A stretch of DNA of 64,000 nucleotides from Kwoniella bestiolae CBS 10118 (Eukaryota; Basidiomycota; Tremellomycetes; Tremellales; Cryptococcaceae): the NCBI RefSeq assembly GCF_000512585.2, contig NC_089248.1:1550001-1614000 (forward strand), read 5' to 3'. Shown piece by piece: positions 23,876 to 33,713 of this stretch. The notes beneath the pieces were generated by a model. That model did no database searches. It worked only from the letters and a program-made list of their open reading frames with translations, and was not told the DNA's origin. Position 1 is the first letter of the stretch. The number at the start of each line of letters is the position of its first letter. Both the position numbers and the translations under genes were made by a program.

Positions 23876-25418
23876 ATGATGTTCCGAAAGACTAGGAATT
23901 ACCTGAGATCGATAGAATTGACTTATATGGAGAAGACGGAAGAGCAAAAAGGATTGTTTGGCGATATCAACAAGGATCTCATCGCGACGGCGGTAAGTCT
24001 TGGTTGGCTACTTCGATCGTTCAGAATCATACGGCGATGTGATGCTTATCTTTGCCATCGCGTGATAGGGAGAGTTCATAGGAACTATCATGTTCTTCAT
24101 ATTCAGTCTAGGTGTGAGTCGTCATACAGTCCTCGATCCTACCCGGCTCTAGGGATGGAACAATTGGGAGCCGGTGTGCTGATGCGATGCCGAACAACTT
24201 CTAGTCAATCCAAACTGTCAAAGCGTTCCAGAAAATGGCGGATAACAATGGAGAACACGAATCGACAACTTCATCTCCAAGCGCAGATGCAGCACTGGCA
24301 TTGATCGTAAGCTGTTATTTCTTGTTCAACTTACTGCTCCACAGTGAACTCAGAATCAACATGATATTCATAGAGCTACTTCTACTCGGCAGCGGCGTTC
24401 GCTGTATCGTTGTTTGCGACATCGACGATATTCTACAGATTCACAGGATCCATTTTCAATCCATCAGTATCGCTGGCTTTGTATCTGATCGGGGCGATCA
24501 GACCTGTGAGATTCATACGTGAGTCAAATGTCCTGTATTTACTCCACTCGTTCCTACCGATATATTCATCGATTGAAGCTGACCACGATCCTCCCCGATC
24601 TTAGTCGTATCTGCCGCACAGATGGCGGGATCCCTCGTAGCGTGCGCGATTCTCACAGGGCTTAGTCCAATAGACTTGGATGTGAATGTGCAGTTACAGA
24701 ATGGGACTAGTAGGACAAAAGGGGTATTTATAGAAGCTTTCTCTACTGCGGGACTGATTTTGAGCGTATTGATGTTGGCTGCCGGTGAGTCCACTATCCA
24801 AAGAACCCTTACCCGTGGACACAGACAGTGCTGACTCATCGATGGTGTGTGGCCCACAGAGAAACACCTGTTTACCCCCTTCGCACCCATGGGATTCGCT
24901 TTCACCCTCTTCGTCATCGTGCTGTACTCTGCTCCTTTCACAGGTGGCGCAGTCAAGTGAGTCAATAGGTATGTGTATCCTCGGAGCGTAGTCTAATTTT
25001 GCTACGTACCACAGCACCGCCCGAGCGTTTGGTCCTTCGTGCTTCCAAGGATTCTCAGATTACCATTGGATCTACTGTGAGTGGTCTGATGGTTAGTTCA
25101 CCTTTGCACAAATTGCTGACACGAGATCGTTTCGCCAGGGCTTGGACCAACACTCGGATCATTGCTTGCTACAGGAGCATACGTGTTTCTGAAAGCCGTT
25201 CATTATTGGTAAGCGAATTCCACTACACCGCGCCAAGCAAAAATGAGAATGCTGATTGAGACCGTTCCAGGAAAATCACTCCAGGACAAGATAGTACAGG
25301 TGAAACAGTCGAGAATGACACGATTCAAGTCTCGAATCGCAAGCTGGGTGAAGGGGATTCAAGAAGAGAGTCTACTTGCTCGAACATTCCTGCACGTGGT
25401 ATCCAGAATATGGTCTGA
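23876..25418 (+). CDS. Aquaporin (MIP family) with variant NPS and NTA motifs
   Basis: About eight exons starting at 23876 (or the next codon) give a MIP protein of about 330 residues. The first half has GEFIGTIMFFIFSLG and the loop-B motif TGSIFNPSVSLALY. The second half has PMGFAFTLFVIVLYS and the loop-E motif TGGAVNTARAFGP. Classical aquaporins carry NPA in both loops; here they are NPS and NTA. The arginine after NTA, which forms part of the selectivity filter, is kept. A short acidic Ser/Thr-rich insert (NNGEHESTTSSPSAD) lies between helices, and the C-terminal tail is polar. Water or small-solute conduction across the plasma membrane is the family role; selectivity is uncertain given the variants. 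All splice joins are in frame, including GGT/TCA at the third exon. Confidence 0.88.
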
Positions 25419-25891
25419 CTTGATCGACTCAGAACGACATAACAGGACTAGCAGGCTCATTAGGCTAAAAAGAAATCATCGGTGTTATTAACGATATGTG
25501 TCTTATAAGAATCGTAAGAAACCAAGTATGAAACCACCTCGGCTTTGTCATATTGTATTCCTGGTACACGAATCGGATACTTTACGAACGACAGTAGATG
25601 ATGTGTATATTAAACGAGCTTCAAATAGAAACTAGAATAGAGAGTATAGAAATCAGAATATAGAACATAGAATAAAGAACATACATGACGAATTACGACC
25701 TCTATCACATAGATATACGAGGCAGATGGCATGCACGCCAACATGACATCCTCATCCATATCTTCCATTTCAGAATACGGAGTATGAGTGATCAGGTGAT
25801 CCTGCTGAGGTGAACCACTCAGTCAACAATCCAAATCGAATGGAAAGATAACACAAGAATACTCACGGGCATGGTAAATGGACCTGATGCA
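25419..25891. other. Convergent intergenic region
   Basis: This is the tail-to-tail spacer between the aquaporin and the PaiB-like gene. The stretch 25620-25690 is a purine-rich degenerate repeat of AGAA(T)ATAGA units. Nothing else was recognised. Confidence 0.4.
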
Positions 25892-26647
25892 TCACTGCTC
25901 TGCCTTTACCTTTCTGCCTTGACCTCTACTCTCCACCAGCTCCGCCATCTTATCACCTTCCTCTGTTCCCAAAGCTTTATACCCATTGACTACACCTTGC
26001 CAATCACCATCCGAGCTCTCCTGGCTAAGTTTGAATCTGCCTTCTATTCTATCTATCTTAATTTCCAACCCTATTATTGCTTTCTTGAGAAGATCAACGT
26101 ATCTTGTGGGGGCATCCGACACCTTCCATGGTTTCTCCTCATCAACTTTCCCTTTCTTCTCTATATGTTGCAGCTCATTCATTTCGGACAGAGCTTCCAC
26201 CTGGCTCTGAAGGAAATGAGAGGTTTTCTCATTGTTTTTATAGTAAATCCTAGCTTTACCGTACACTTGTACAGCGGCGTAATCCCAAGTTGGAACTACT
26301 TTCCCATCTCTGGGTTTTGTCTCCACGTAGAATTTGGGTGTAACGTATGAGTGGGCGCGCGAGTTGAACAGGATCAGGACTTCTTCGCATAATTCCTCTT
26401 TGTCAGATTGGGTGAGAGACTCCACAATGGATTTCGATTGAGGGTTGGCTCGTGCGATGTGACCCCGAAGCGTGCCTTTATCCGCTCCATTGGAAGGCTC
26501 ATCGAGTACGAAGGGTATATGAGTGGTCTGGATTGTCGCGTTGGAAGGATGGGGGATCGATGTGGTGAATAGTCCCAGAGGGTTTTGACGGATGAACTGG
26601 TGGAGGGTGGGGACATCAAGCTCGGCGTGGACGGGTCGGATATACAT
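25892..26647 (-). CDS. PaiB-like FMN-binding domain protein
   Basis: A single open frame; the chosen start is MYIRPVHAELDVPTLHQFI because the family begins with MY.P..F. The open frame extends 51 codons upstream (to 26800) without family resemblance. Key blocks are NPLGLFTTSIPHPSNA, THIPFVLDE, LRGHIARANPQ, EEVLILFNSRAHSYVTPKFY, and VPTWDYAAVQVYGKARI. This is the split-barrel FMN-binding fold of PaiB, a bacterial regulator of sporulation and protease genes; fungal members are probably flavin-binding oxidoreductase-like or detoxification proteins of unknown role. Length (251 residues) is close to the family norm plus a Lys/Glu-rich C-terminus. Cytosolic location is inferred from the absence of a signal peptide. 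Confidence 0.85.
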   Translation of the reverse strand: MYIRPVHAELDVPTLHQFIRQNPLGLFTTSIPHPSNATIQTTHIPFVLDEPSNGADKGTLRGHIARANPQSKSIVESLTQSDKEELCEEVLILFNSRAHSYVTPKFYVETKPRDGKVVPTWDYAAVQVYGKARIYYKNNEKTSHFLQSQVEALSEMNELQHIEKKGKVDEEKPWKVSDAPTRYVDLLKKAIIGLEIKIDRIEGRFKLSQESSDGDWQGVVNGYKALGTEEGDKMAELVESRGQGRKVKAEQ

Positions 26648-27641
26648 CCTGGATAGATGACTATAGGTGTATGCTTGAAGAGTCAGAGGAGTTAAAAGAC
26701 AGCAGGAAATGATGTCCAATTGACATTCAGTCCGACAGTCTTTGAATATGACTCGAGGACGATGTGGATTGCGAAATACCTGTTGTTTGATTCGATGCAT
26801 CTGATCGAGTCACCATTGATAAGACTTAGCCTGAGTTTTCAAAGTGCATTGTAACCGTAAGCGCGCGCACATATTAAACTGTATACAACACTCGCCAGTG
26901 TAGGCGCGTGCACCGGGGGCGGAGTAACACTTCCACAAGAAGCGGATATAAACTCCAGTGAAGTCGATTGGCGTCAATGAGTACAACAATGCGTGATTCA
27001 TGTACTCGACACCAACTGGATTCTGAGATACAAGTCAAGAGGCAATTGGCTTTCTAATTTCAACTTGTACTGCAAGAGCGGGCCGAGTGCTTGTCACTTT
27101 CCATCTTTGTAATCCGGTTGTGCGGCGTGTTCTTGCCGGAAGTACCAAGCAGGCTTCCTGTTGCTGTATTATATTCGCCAGCACTCGCAAAGAAATCTGT
27201 CGTCAGCCTGGACCTGTCTTAGCATGATATTGCCATCCTCGCCGTGTATGGGACCGATCCACAAGCAGAAGGAATGCGGATATGGGTGATGAAGGTGCAG
27301 TAAGCGGGAAGGAGGGGAACCACGTGAGTCGCTCGCCAAGCAGATTGATGGTTCCTTGGTTCCTGAAAACACACGCTATCCCGCGTACCAATGCACTATC
27401 AATAAAGTGCCGATTCCGAAATATGCGTGTTCGGCAATGCGCACTCTTATAGATAATACCCGAGCCTTCATGTAATGAGCCGGAATGGTTTTGATCAAAG
27501 TTGTAGATGGGATTCCGATATTTATAGCAATATCATCCACTATTCCAAGCTTCATATGCTAAAATAACACCAGAAATCATCAACATTACAATCATAAAGC
27601 GACTCTAACAATCCAAAGAGAACTATATCGTATACCAAATC
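26648..27641. other. Divergent intergenic region
   Basis: About 1 kb between the PaiB-like gene (minus) and the GH1 glucosidase (plus). Open frames at 26810-27001 and 27169-27391 are short and unrecognised. No RNA gene was seen. The leader before 27642 is AT-rich (CATCAACATTACAATCATAAAG). Confidence 0.4.
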
Positions 27642-29952
27642 ATGACTATCGTAAGTGCGGGGATCATGTCGCGAGAATCAGCGTTGACCGGTTAAGCCTA
27701 CAGACTCCAGCGTTACCCAGCGATTTCTTGTTTGGGTTCGCGACCGCTGCAGCACAGATTGAAGGAGGTGGAGCGGAAGCAGAAAGGAAATCGGGTAGAG
27801 GTGACTCGGTGAGATGTAGCTCACCTTGAATCACTGCGCAGAACTAATACAGACATGTAACAGATTTGGGACGAGTTCTGCGATACACCCGGAAAGATTA
27901 GAGATGGCACCCATGTAAAAAGGACTTGTAACCATTTGGAATTGTACAAAGAGGACATTGCATGTAAGCGTGGTCGGCACCAGTACTATATGACTTGAAT
28001 GGCAGCTAACATATATACAGTGATGAGATCCCTTGGCGCCAATGCATATCGATTTTCCCTCTCATGGCCTCGAATCGTACCTATGGGAGGAAAGGGCGAC
28101 CCAATCAACCAGAAAGGAATAGACTTTTACAACAACGTGATAGACGAATGTTTGAAAGTCGGTTTAGTGCCATTCGTCGTGAGTCGCATCATACCAGTTC
28201 AATGAGCTATTGCTAATACCGATTTGCCAGACATTATACCAGTGAGCCGCTTCTGATGCATCTGTGAAATTTGAAGCTGACTCCATGTCAGCTGGGATCT
28301 GCCCCTAGAGCTTTTCAAGCGATATGGCGGATGGCTCAACAAAGCTCGGATTGTCGAGGACTACACCAACTACGCTAAAACATGCTTCGAGCTTTTTGGA
28401 GATAGGGTAAAGCACTGGCTGACCTTCAACGAACCTTGGTGCACTGCTGTGCTGGGGCACGGTATTGGTCAATTCGCTCCGTGAGTCAACAAGGCTCTCT
28501 GTGGCCTGATCGATTACTGATGATCAAGCTCTGATCTCAGAGGCCACGTATCGAACACTGAGCCTTGGATAGTAGGACAGAATCTGATGATCGCTCATGC
28601 TTCGGCTGCCAAGCTTTACATGCGAGAGTACAAGGCTCATCAAGGCGGTATGATCGGTATCACCCTCAATGGCGACTGGACAGATCCATACGACGAATCA
28701 CCGGAAAGTAAGTACGAAGAATCATGACTAGATTGAGCAGGGCTTACACTATGCGACAGATATCGAAGCCGCTCAGAGGAAGATGGATTTTGCCGTCGGA
28801 TGGTTCGCGGATGTCATCTACCTCGGTAGATACCCTCAATCGATGGTCGATATACTAGGTGACAGGCTGCCTAAGTTCACTCAGGAAGAGCTTGGTCTAC
28901 TGAAAGATAGCTCAGAGGTACGTGCAATCCTCATTGTGGCTTGTGCATCGGGCATTGCTAACTTAGCGATATCTCTCAGTTTTACGGATGCAACGTGGGT
29001 CTTGTCTTGAAATCGGTAGGCGCTATCATTCTGACAACATGCTTTCATCCAGACATACACCACGAATACTATCAGAGCCACCAGGACGACAGACGAGTTT
29101 GCTGGATATACAAAGATGGCTTTCGACAAACCAGATGGTACTGAGATTGGTGTCAAATGTGAGAGACTGTGACTGCCTTGTCCTGAACAGATCTGGCTGA
29201 CTTCAATCGCGGATAGCTCAACTTGGTTGGCTTCGAGACGTTCCATGGGGATTCAGAAGACTGTTGAACTACTTATACCAAAGATACAAGAGGCCGATAT
29301 ACATGACTGAGAATGTGAGTCGGCAACTGTCTATGTCTCGTGAGTATCACTGACCAGATGTCGCAAACCACAGGGATGGGCAATCAAAGGCGAAAGCTCC
29401 TTGAGTCGTGCAGAAGCGTAAGTTATGGTGCATATACGTCCTGCAAATCAAGGCTAACATCGTTTATAGACTTCGTATGTAATGCCCGTCCTGCCCAGAC
29501 AAAATTCTTAAGACTGATAATGATTACAGATGACGAGGGTCGAGTGCAGTTTTACGACGGTTATACACAAGCTCTCAAGGAGGCCGTGCAGATTGACGGT
29601 GTAGACGTTAGATCGTACTTCGGGTGAGCTCCTGCCGTCCCAGTTCTAAGAGTCAAGGAGATATGCTGACTCGAATTGTTCCAATAGATGGTCGTAAGTC
29701 AAACGTCGTTGTAGATTCTCGAATTGGATGGGTACTGAAACGATTTGCAGATTCCTGGACAACTTCGAGTGGGCTTCAGGATTAGGTCCAAGATTCGGTA
29801 GTGTCTATGTCGACTACGAAACGTTCGAAAGGATTCCCAAAGACTCGGCAACTACTTTGATGCAGGTGAGCTCCGCAGATCAATGGCGCCAGAGAGCAGG
29901 GCTGAGACCACAGTTATTTCAGTTCTTCAAAGACAACATCGCTAGCAAGTAG
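27642..29952 (+). CDS. GH1 beta-glucosidase, predicted cytosolic
   Basis: Many short exons, the first coding only MTI (27642-27650), build a GH1 (beta/alpha)8-barrel enzyme of about 480 residues. The catalytic acid/base sits in LTFNEPW and the nucleophile in IYMTENGW. Other hallmarks are LFGFATAAAQIEG, YRFSLSWPRI, TLYHWDLP and GWSFLDNFEWASG. There is no signal peptide, so the enzyme should act inside the cell on imported beta-linked disaccharides. Predicted exons include very small ones: 15 nt (28980-28994, FYGCN), 5 nt (29470-29474) and 6 nt (29688-29693). Each restores exactly the family sequence (EALHDEGR, GWSFLDN). A final 51-nt intron-like stretch (about 29867-29917) is in frame and could be retained. 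It converges on a sugar permease, which suggests a shared pathway. Confidence 0.92.
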
Positions 29953-30705
29953 TTCAGGTGTCGTGATAGAGCTCACGTAAAGTGGTAGAATGGGCTTTCA
30001 GGGATTGACTAATGTGTATCATTTTATGCATGTATGTGTGATAGTTGCCCTGGACTTCAGTGTGTAGTTTGTGTCTGTGTCCGTGTCTGTGTCTGTGTTT
30101 GTGTTTGTTTGTGTTTGTGTTTGTGTGTATCTTTGATGGACGGTGTATCCGACCACCTGTGTTTTTGATGGACTTCGATTGTACCATCATCATAGTGATG
30201 TCAAACGTCCGCCCCTGAATGATTTCCAGTATTGAGTAATCGCCTTTAAATGAAGCGGTGATGATGGGGATTTGAACTTCTCTGGCACAAGAGACGGTCC
30301 CAGCATCACGAAAGGTCCGCTCACAAAATGGTCGATAAATGTGAATCGTTTTGTATTTCCTCAAAGTACGAGCTTACTAGACCACGTCTGATTGATTTAG
30401 GCAAGTCGAGATAAACTGGCGAAAGCACCGTTCGAGTACTACCATACCAGACATGAATTTGCAATGTTATTCATCATCACGAGCATAAAAACGAAAGACT
30501 TCATTCATTTCTTCTTACTTCAATATATCCAAGATACTAAGATACTGAAACCTATCAAATCCACGAGTCATCAAGCAAGATGTATTTCATATACAGACAA
30601 TCATAAAATAGAATTAACGAAAGAAAAAGCGAAGGCGAAGCGCCAAATACTGTGAGTCGGAACAAGAAGAAGGTGAAAGGTTCAGGTCAAGGTTGATGTT
30701 CACAA
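29953..30705. other. Convergent intergenic region with TG-rich repeat
   Basis: No gene was recognised. Positions 30059-30130 form an imperfect GTGTCT/GTGTTT hexamer repeat in the presumed 3' region of the glucosidase. Confidence 0.5.
30059..30130. repeat. Imperfect TG-rich hexamer repeat
   Basis: Units of GTGTCT and GTGTTT are repeated about a dozen times with substitutions, just downstream of the glucosidase stop codon. Confidence 0.8.
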
Positions 30706-32972
30706 CTACGCATCGATTTTCTCGACAACTTTTCCGGTGGATTCGATGACCACTTTGTCAACTTTAAGGGAGGCTTTAACAGGGTTAGGCTGGTTGTAGA
30801 CCCATTCGAGCTGCTCGATAGTTCTACCTTGGGACTCGACACTATTCCAAGGTGGCGTCAGCCTTGATCTGAACACGACGACTTGCAGTGAACGCACCAG
30901 AAGAGGAACCATAAGATGGCTTCGACTACGTCCCATCCAACGAAGATGTAAATGTATTTGTACCTATATATCGATGTACGTCAAGTTTCATCCCACTACC
31001 CAATTGCTACTACTCACTGAATATTACCAAGAGCGATGGGACCAGCAAACTGATTGATGAATCCGACACCATTGACGATGAAACCGTAGACGGCTAGACC
31101 TTTAGCCCTCATATTGGTATCGAGAGCCTCGGAAGGCAAGACGCCTTGAAGGGGGGTGTAGGTGAAAGAGTTGACAACGTTGAATAGGAAATAGGCGGCA
31201 AGCGCGCCCTGGGCCACACTGGAACTGACTTTGGAAGCGTCGTCGCCACTCGCCTTGACCTGCGAATCAAGCTTGGCCGATAGACCAGAATTGATGGCCA
31301 AAGTAGCAGCACAAGCTACCACACACTGTTTGAGCACAAAGTATCGATGTCACAAGACAGGGAGATAGATAGACTCACCCAAAGTACCGAAGATGAGTAC
31401 AGGTCTTCTGTTCATCTTATCGGTGAGGGATACAGCGGTGAGAGCTCCGATAGCTGACACGACAGAGTTGAGCAAGTTGTAGGCGAGCTGCTTGGGGACA
31501 CTGGTGATACCTAAGTTTTCGTAGATGACAGTGTTAAAATAACCTGGACGACATTGTTAGCCTTTCTGAATGAGTACCCTCAGTCTGGGCTAGAGACTTA
31601 CCAAGACCGTTACCAGAGAATTGACCAAATACACCGATCATGATGACTTGAGCCATTCTCCATCGACCATTGTGAGTTATAAAGAGTGGTCGGTCTGTGA
31701 AAATTAGGTTACATTCAGCTTCTAGGACTGACAGTTCTTCAGCCCAAGTCACTCACAGTCCCACCAAACCTTATCTATACCGTCCAATCGAATATTCTCT
31801 CTCATCTCTTCGATTTCGAGGTGTACGAGCTTCGAGTTCGGGTCATCTGCACCGTGGTATTTTACGAGGAAGTCGATAGCCTCCTCTTCTCGACCGTTAG
31901 CCATGAGATATCGTGGTGATTCGGGGATGAACCATACACCGATAAGTACGATAAGACAGGCGAAAGCTTGGAAGATAAGAGGTAATTGCCAAGAGAGATT
32001 CGAGTCGATATTGTTGCAACCGTATGTCACAGCAGCGGCGGGGATCGAACCACCAAACCAACCACAGTTGTAGAAACCTAAAATTATAGCTTACCATCAG
32101 CCAAATCTGATGATCTCCTGAGGGATTTGAGACTCACCGGTACATCTTCCTCGCCAATGAGGAGGAGCGATTTCGATAGAATAGGCGGGTGCGGCCACAG
32201 TCATGATAGCGATACCAAAACCCAAGATAAATCGAGCGACGACGAATTGAGCGACATGCTTTGAGGTGGCAGCAATGATCATACCGGTTATGATGGTGAT
32301 ACTACCGCAGACCATTGCCTTTCGTCGACCAAGTCTGTCGGAAAGAATAGCAGCGAAAGGTGCGCCGACCATTGCACCGCTAATATCCGGTGTATCAGGT
32401 AGGCTCACAGGGACTATGTGTTATGGACGTAACACTTACACAGTATAAAGAGAGAAGATCACGGACACTTTGGGACCGGTCGTACCACTGTGGAAGGTAT
32501 TTTGGAAGTGGGGCATCGCAAGGACAGCCGTCATGAGTGAACCTTTTGGATGACAAGTCAGCCGAGCTTTCTAGTAGAAGTAATAGTCCCACATACCGTC
32601 GTAACCATTTGCGCATGCACAACAGAATGAGACGAAGACAGCGACTGGAACATTAAGCCAGTCAGTATAGGGTCGATGCTGGGCTGATTTCGAGGATACA
32701 TACAGTAAAGATGTATCGATCGTTTGCTCCATCGAGGAATTCTGCTTTCGTGGATAGCAGCGTATAGCTCGGCCTAAGACATGCATCAAGTCAATGGTGA
32801 CATCGATGGTTTCGTCAGGATCTTAACTCACATTCTTGACATCTTTCACCTGGGCTCCAGGTTCAACGCTCGCATTAGGTACACGCGGAAGTGTATCGTG
32901 ATGTAATGGATCGAGGGCCTTGAGGTCCTTCTCGTGCTCGCCGGGGTGTGAGTTAACCTCGTGAAGCGACAT
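30706..32972 (-). CDS. MFS sugar transporter, lactose-permease (Lac12)-like
   Basis: The start is MSLHEVNSHPGEHEKD (32972) and the last exon ends KVVEKIDA at 30706. Twelve membrane segments are predicted. Sugar-porter signatures include DRLGRRKAM, ARFILGFGIAIMTVAAPAYS, PESPRYLMANGREEEA and the VES..GRT..E tail motif. The block FLVKYHGADDPNSKLVHLE followed by DKVWWDYRPLF is typical of the Lac12/cellodextrin permease branch. The last intron (GTGCGT donor, about 58 nt) must be removed to reach CVESQGRTIEQLEWVY. It is divergent from the beta-mannosidase and convergent with the GH1 enzyme, so a beta-linked di- or oligosaccharide is the likely cargo. Substrate identity is inference. Confidence 0.9.
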
Positions 32973-33713
32973 TATCGGGAAGGTTTGCTATTGATTATAT
33001 GCTTTGAGTAAGTTTGAGTTATTCTTGATTTGATTCTTGGAGAGCTTGAAGTTCCAAGAACATATCAACATGGTGATCGATCTCTCTTATATCTCGTCGA
33101 CAACAATTAAGATGCGATGTTGAGAAGAGTGTAACATTCCTTTCGCGAAATAAAATGAACCGATGAGCCAGCACGGCCCGTTTACCCTGTAACAAGTGCA
33201 CATCAATGCAGTCCCATTTTAGGTCCGTAATGTAGCGCTGATGCCCCACAATCTCGCAATAGCCCCGTAGGGCAAACGCGGAGATCATGTGAGGGTGATT
33301 TCTCTTTACTTGATCGCTTTCAAACCCGAAATTGGGCGAAGGCGGGCCATGTGCTTCGAGCTTTACGTTTACTTCCTTGGCCTCATTTTGGCAATTTCCA
33401 CGTATCGTTGCCATTGCCGATGCGTATTATTCTTACGACAAGCATAAGATCCCTACACGACATCGTGCGAGTTCACAAAATAAAATGGACCGAATAATTA
33501 CCCAGACCGCGATTCATAACGTTCACGGTCCCGCTTCAAAGTCGTCCCGGACCGCTCCGTAAACAGGCACGTGTTTCGAAAAGGAAGCTTGGACTTCCAT
33601 CGTCATGTATTTTGAACCACTCCAGAAATTGTGAGGTATACTCTGCTTCCCCAATTTATCTGAATTTGCAGAATAGATCTTCAGATCCCCATTACTCACG
33701 AAACACACCGAAG
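32973..33713. promoter_or_regulatory. Divergent promoter of sugar permease and beta-mannosidase
   Basis: This 741-bp region drives both genes. It contains a near-perfect direct repeat AAATAAAATGAACCGA (33149-33164) and AAATAAAATGGACCGA (33478-33493), 15 of 16 bases alike. It also holds CGG-N6-CCG at 33548-33559, and CGG-N2-CCG at 33526-33533, spacing types used by Zn2Cys6 dimers. A Zn2Cys6 regulator gene lies about 4 kb away. The open frames here on either strand look spurious. Confidence 0.5.

Noticed and set aside
25871..26350. 159-codon hydrophobic plus-strand open frame
   Set aside because: It is antisense to the PaiB-like gene, whose family match is clear.
29867..29917. Possible coding use of the last GH1 intron
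   Set aside because: The 51-nt stretch is open and in frame but has a GTGAGC donor and CACAG acceptor and encodes non-family residues, so I treat it as an intron.
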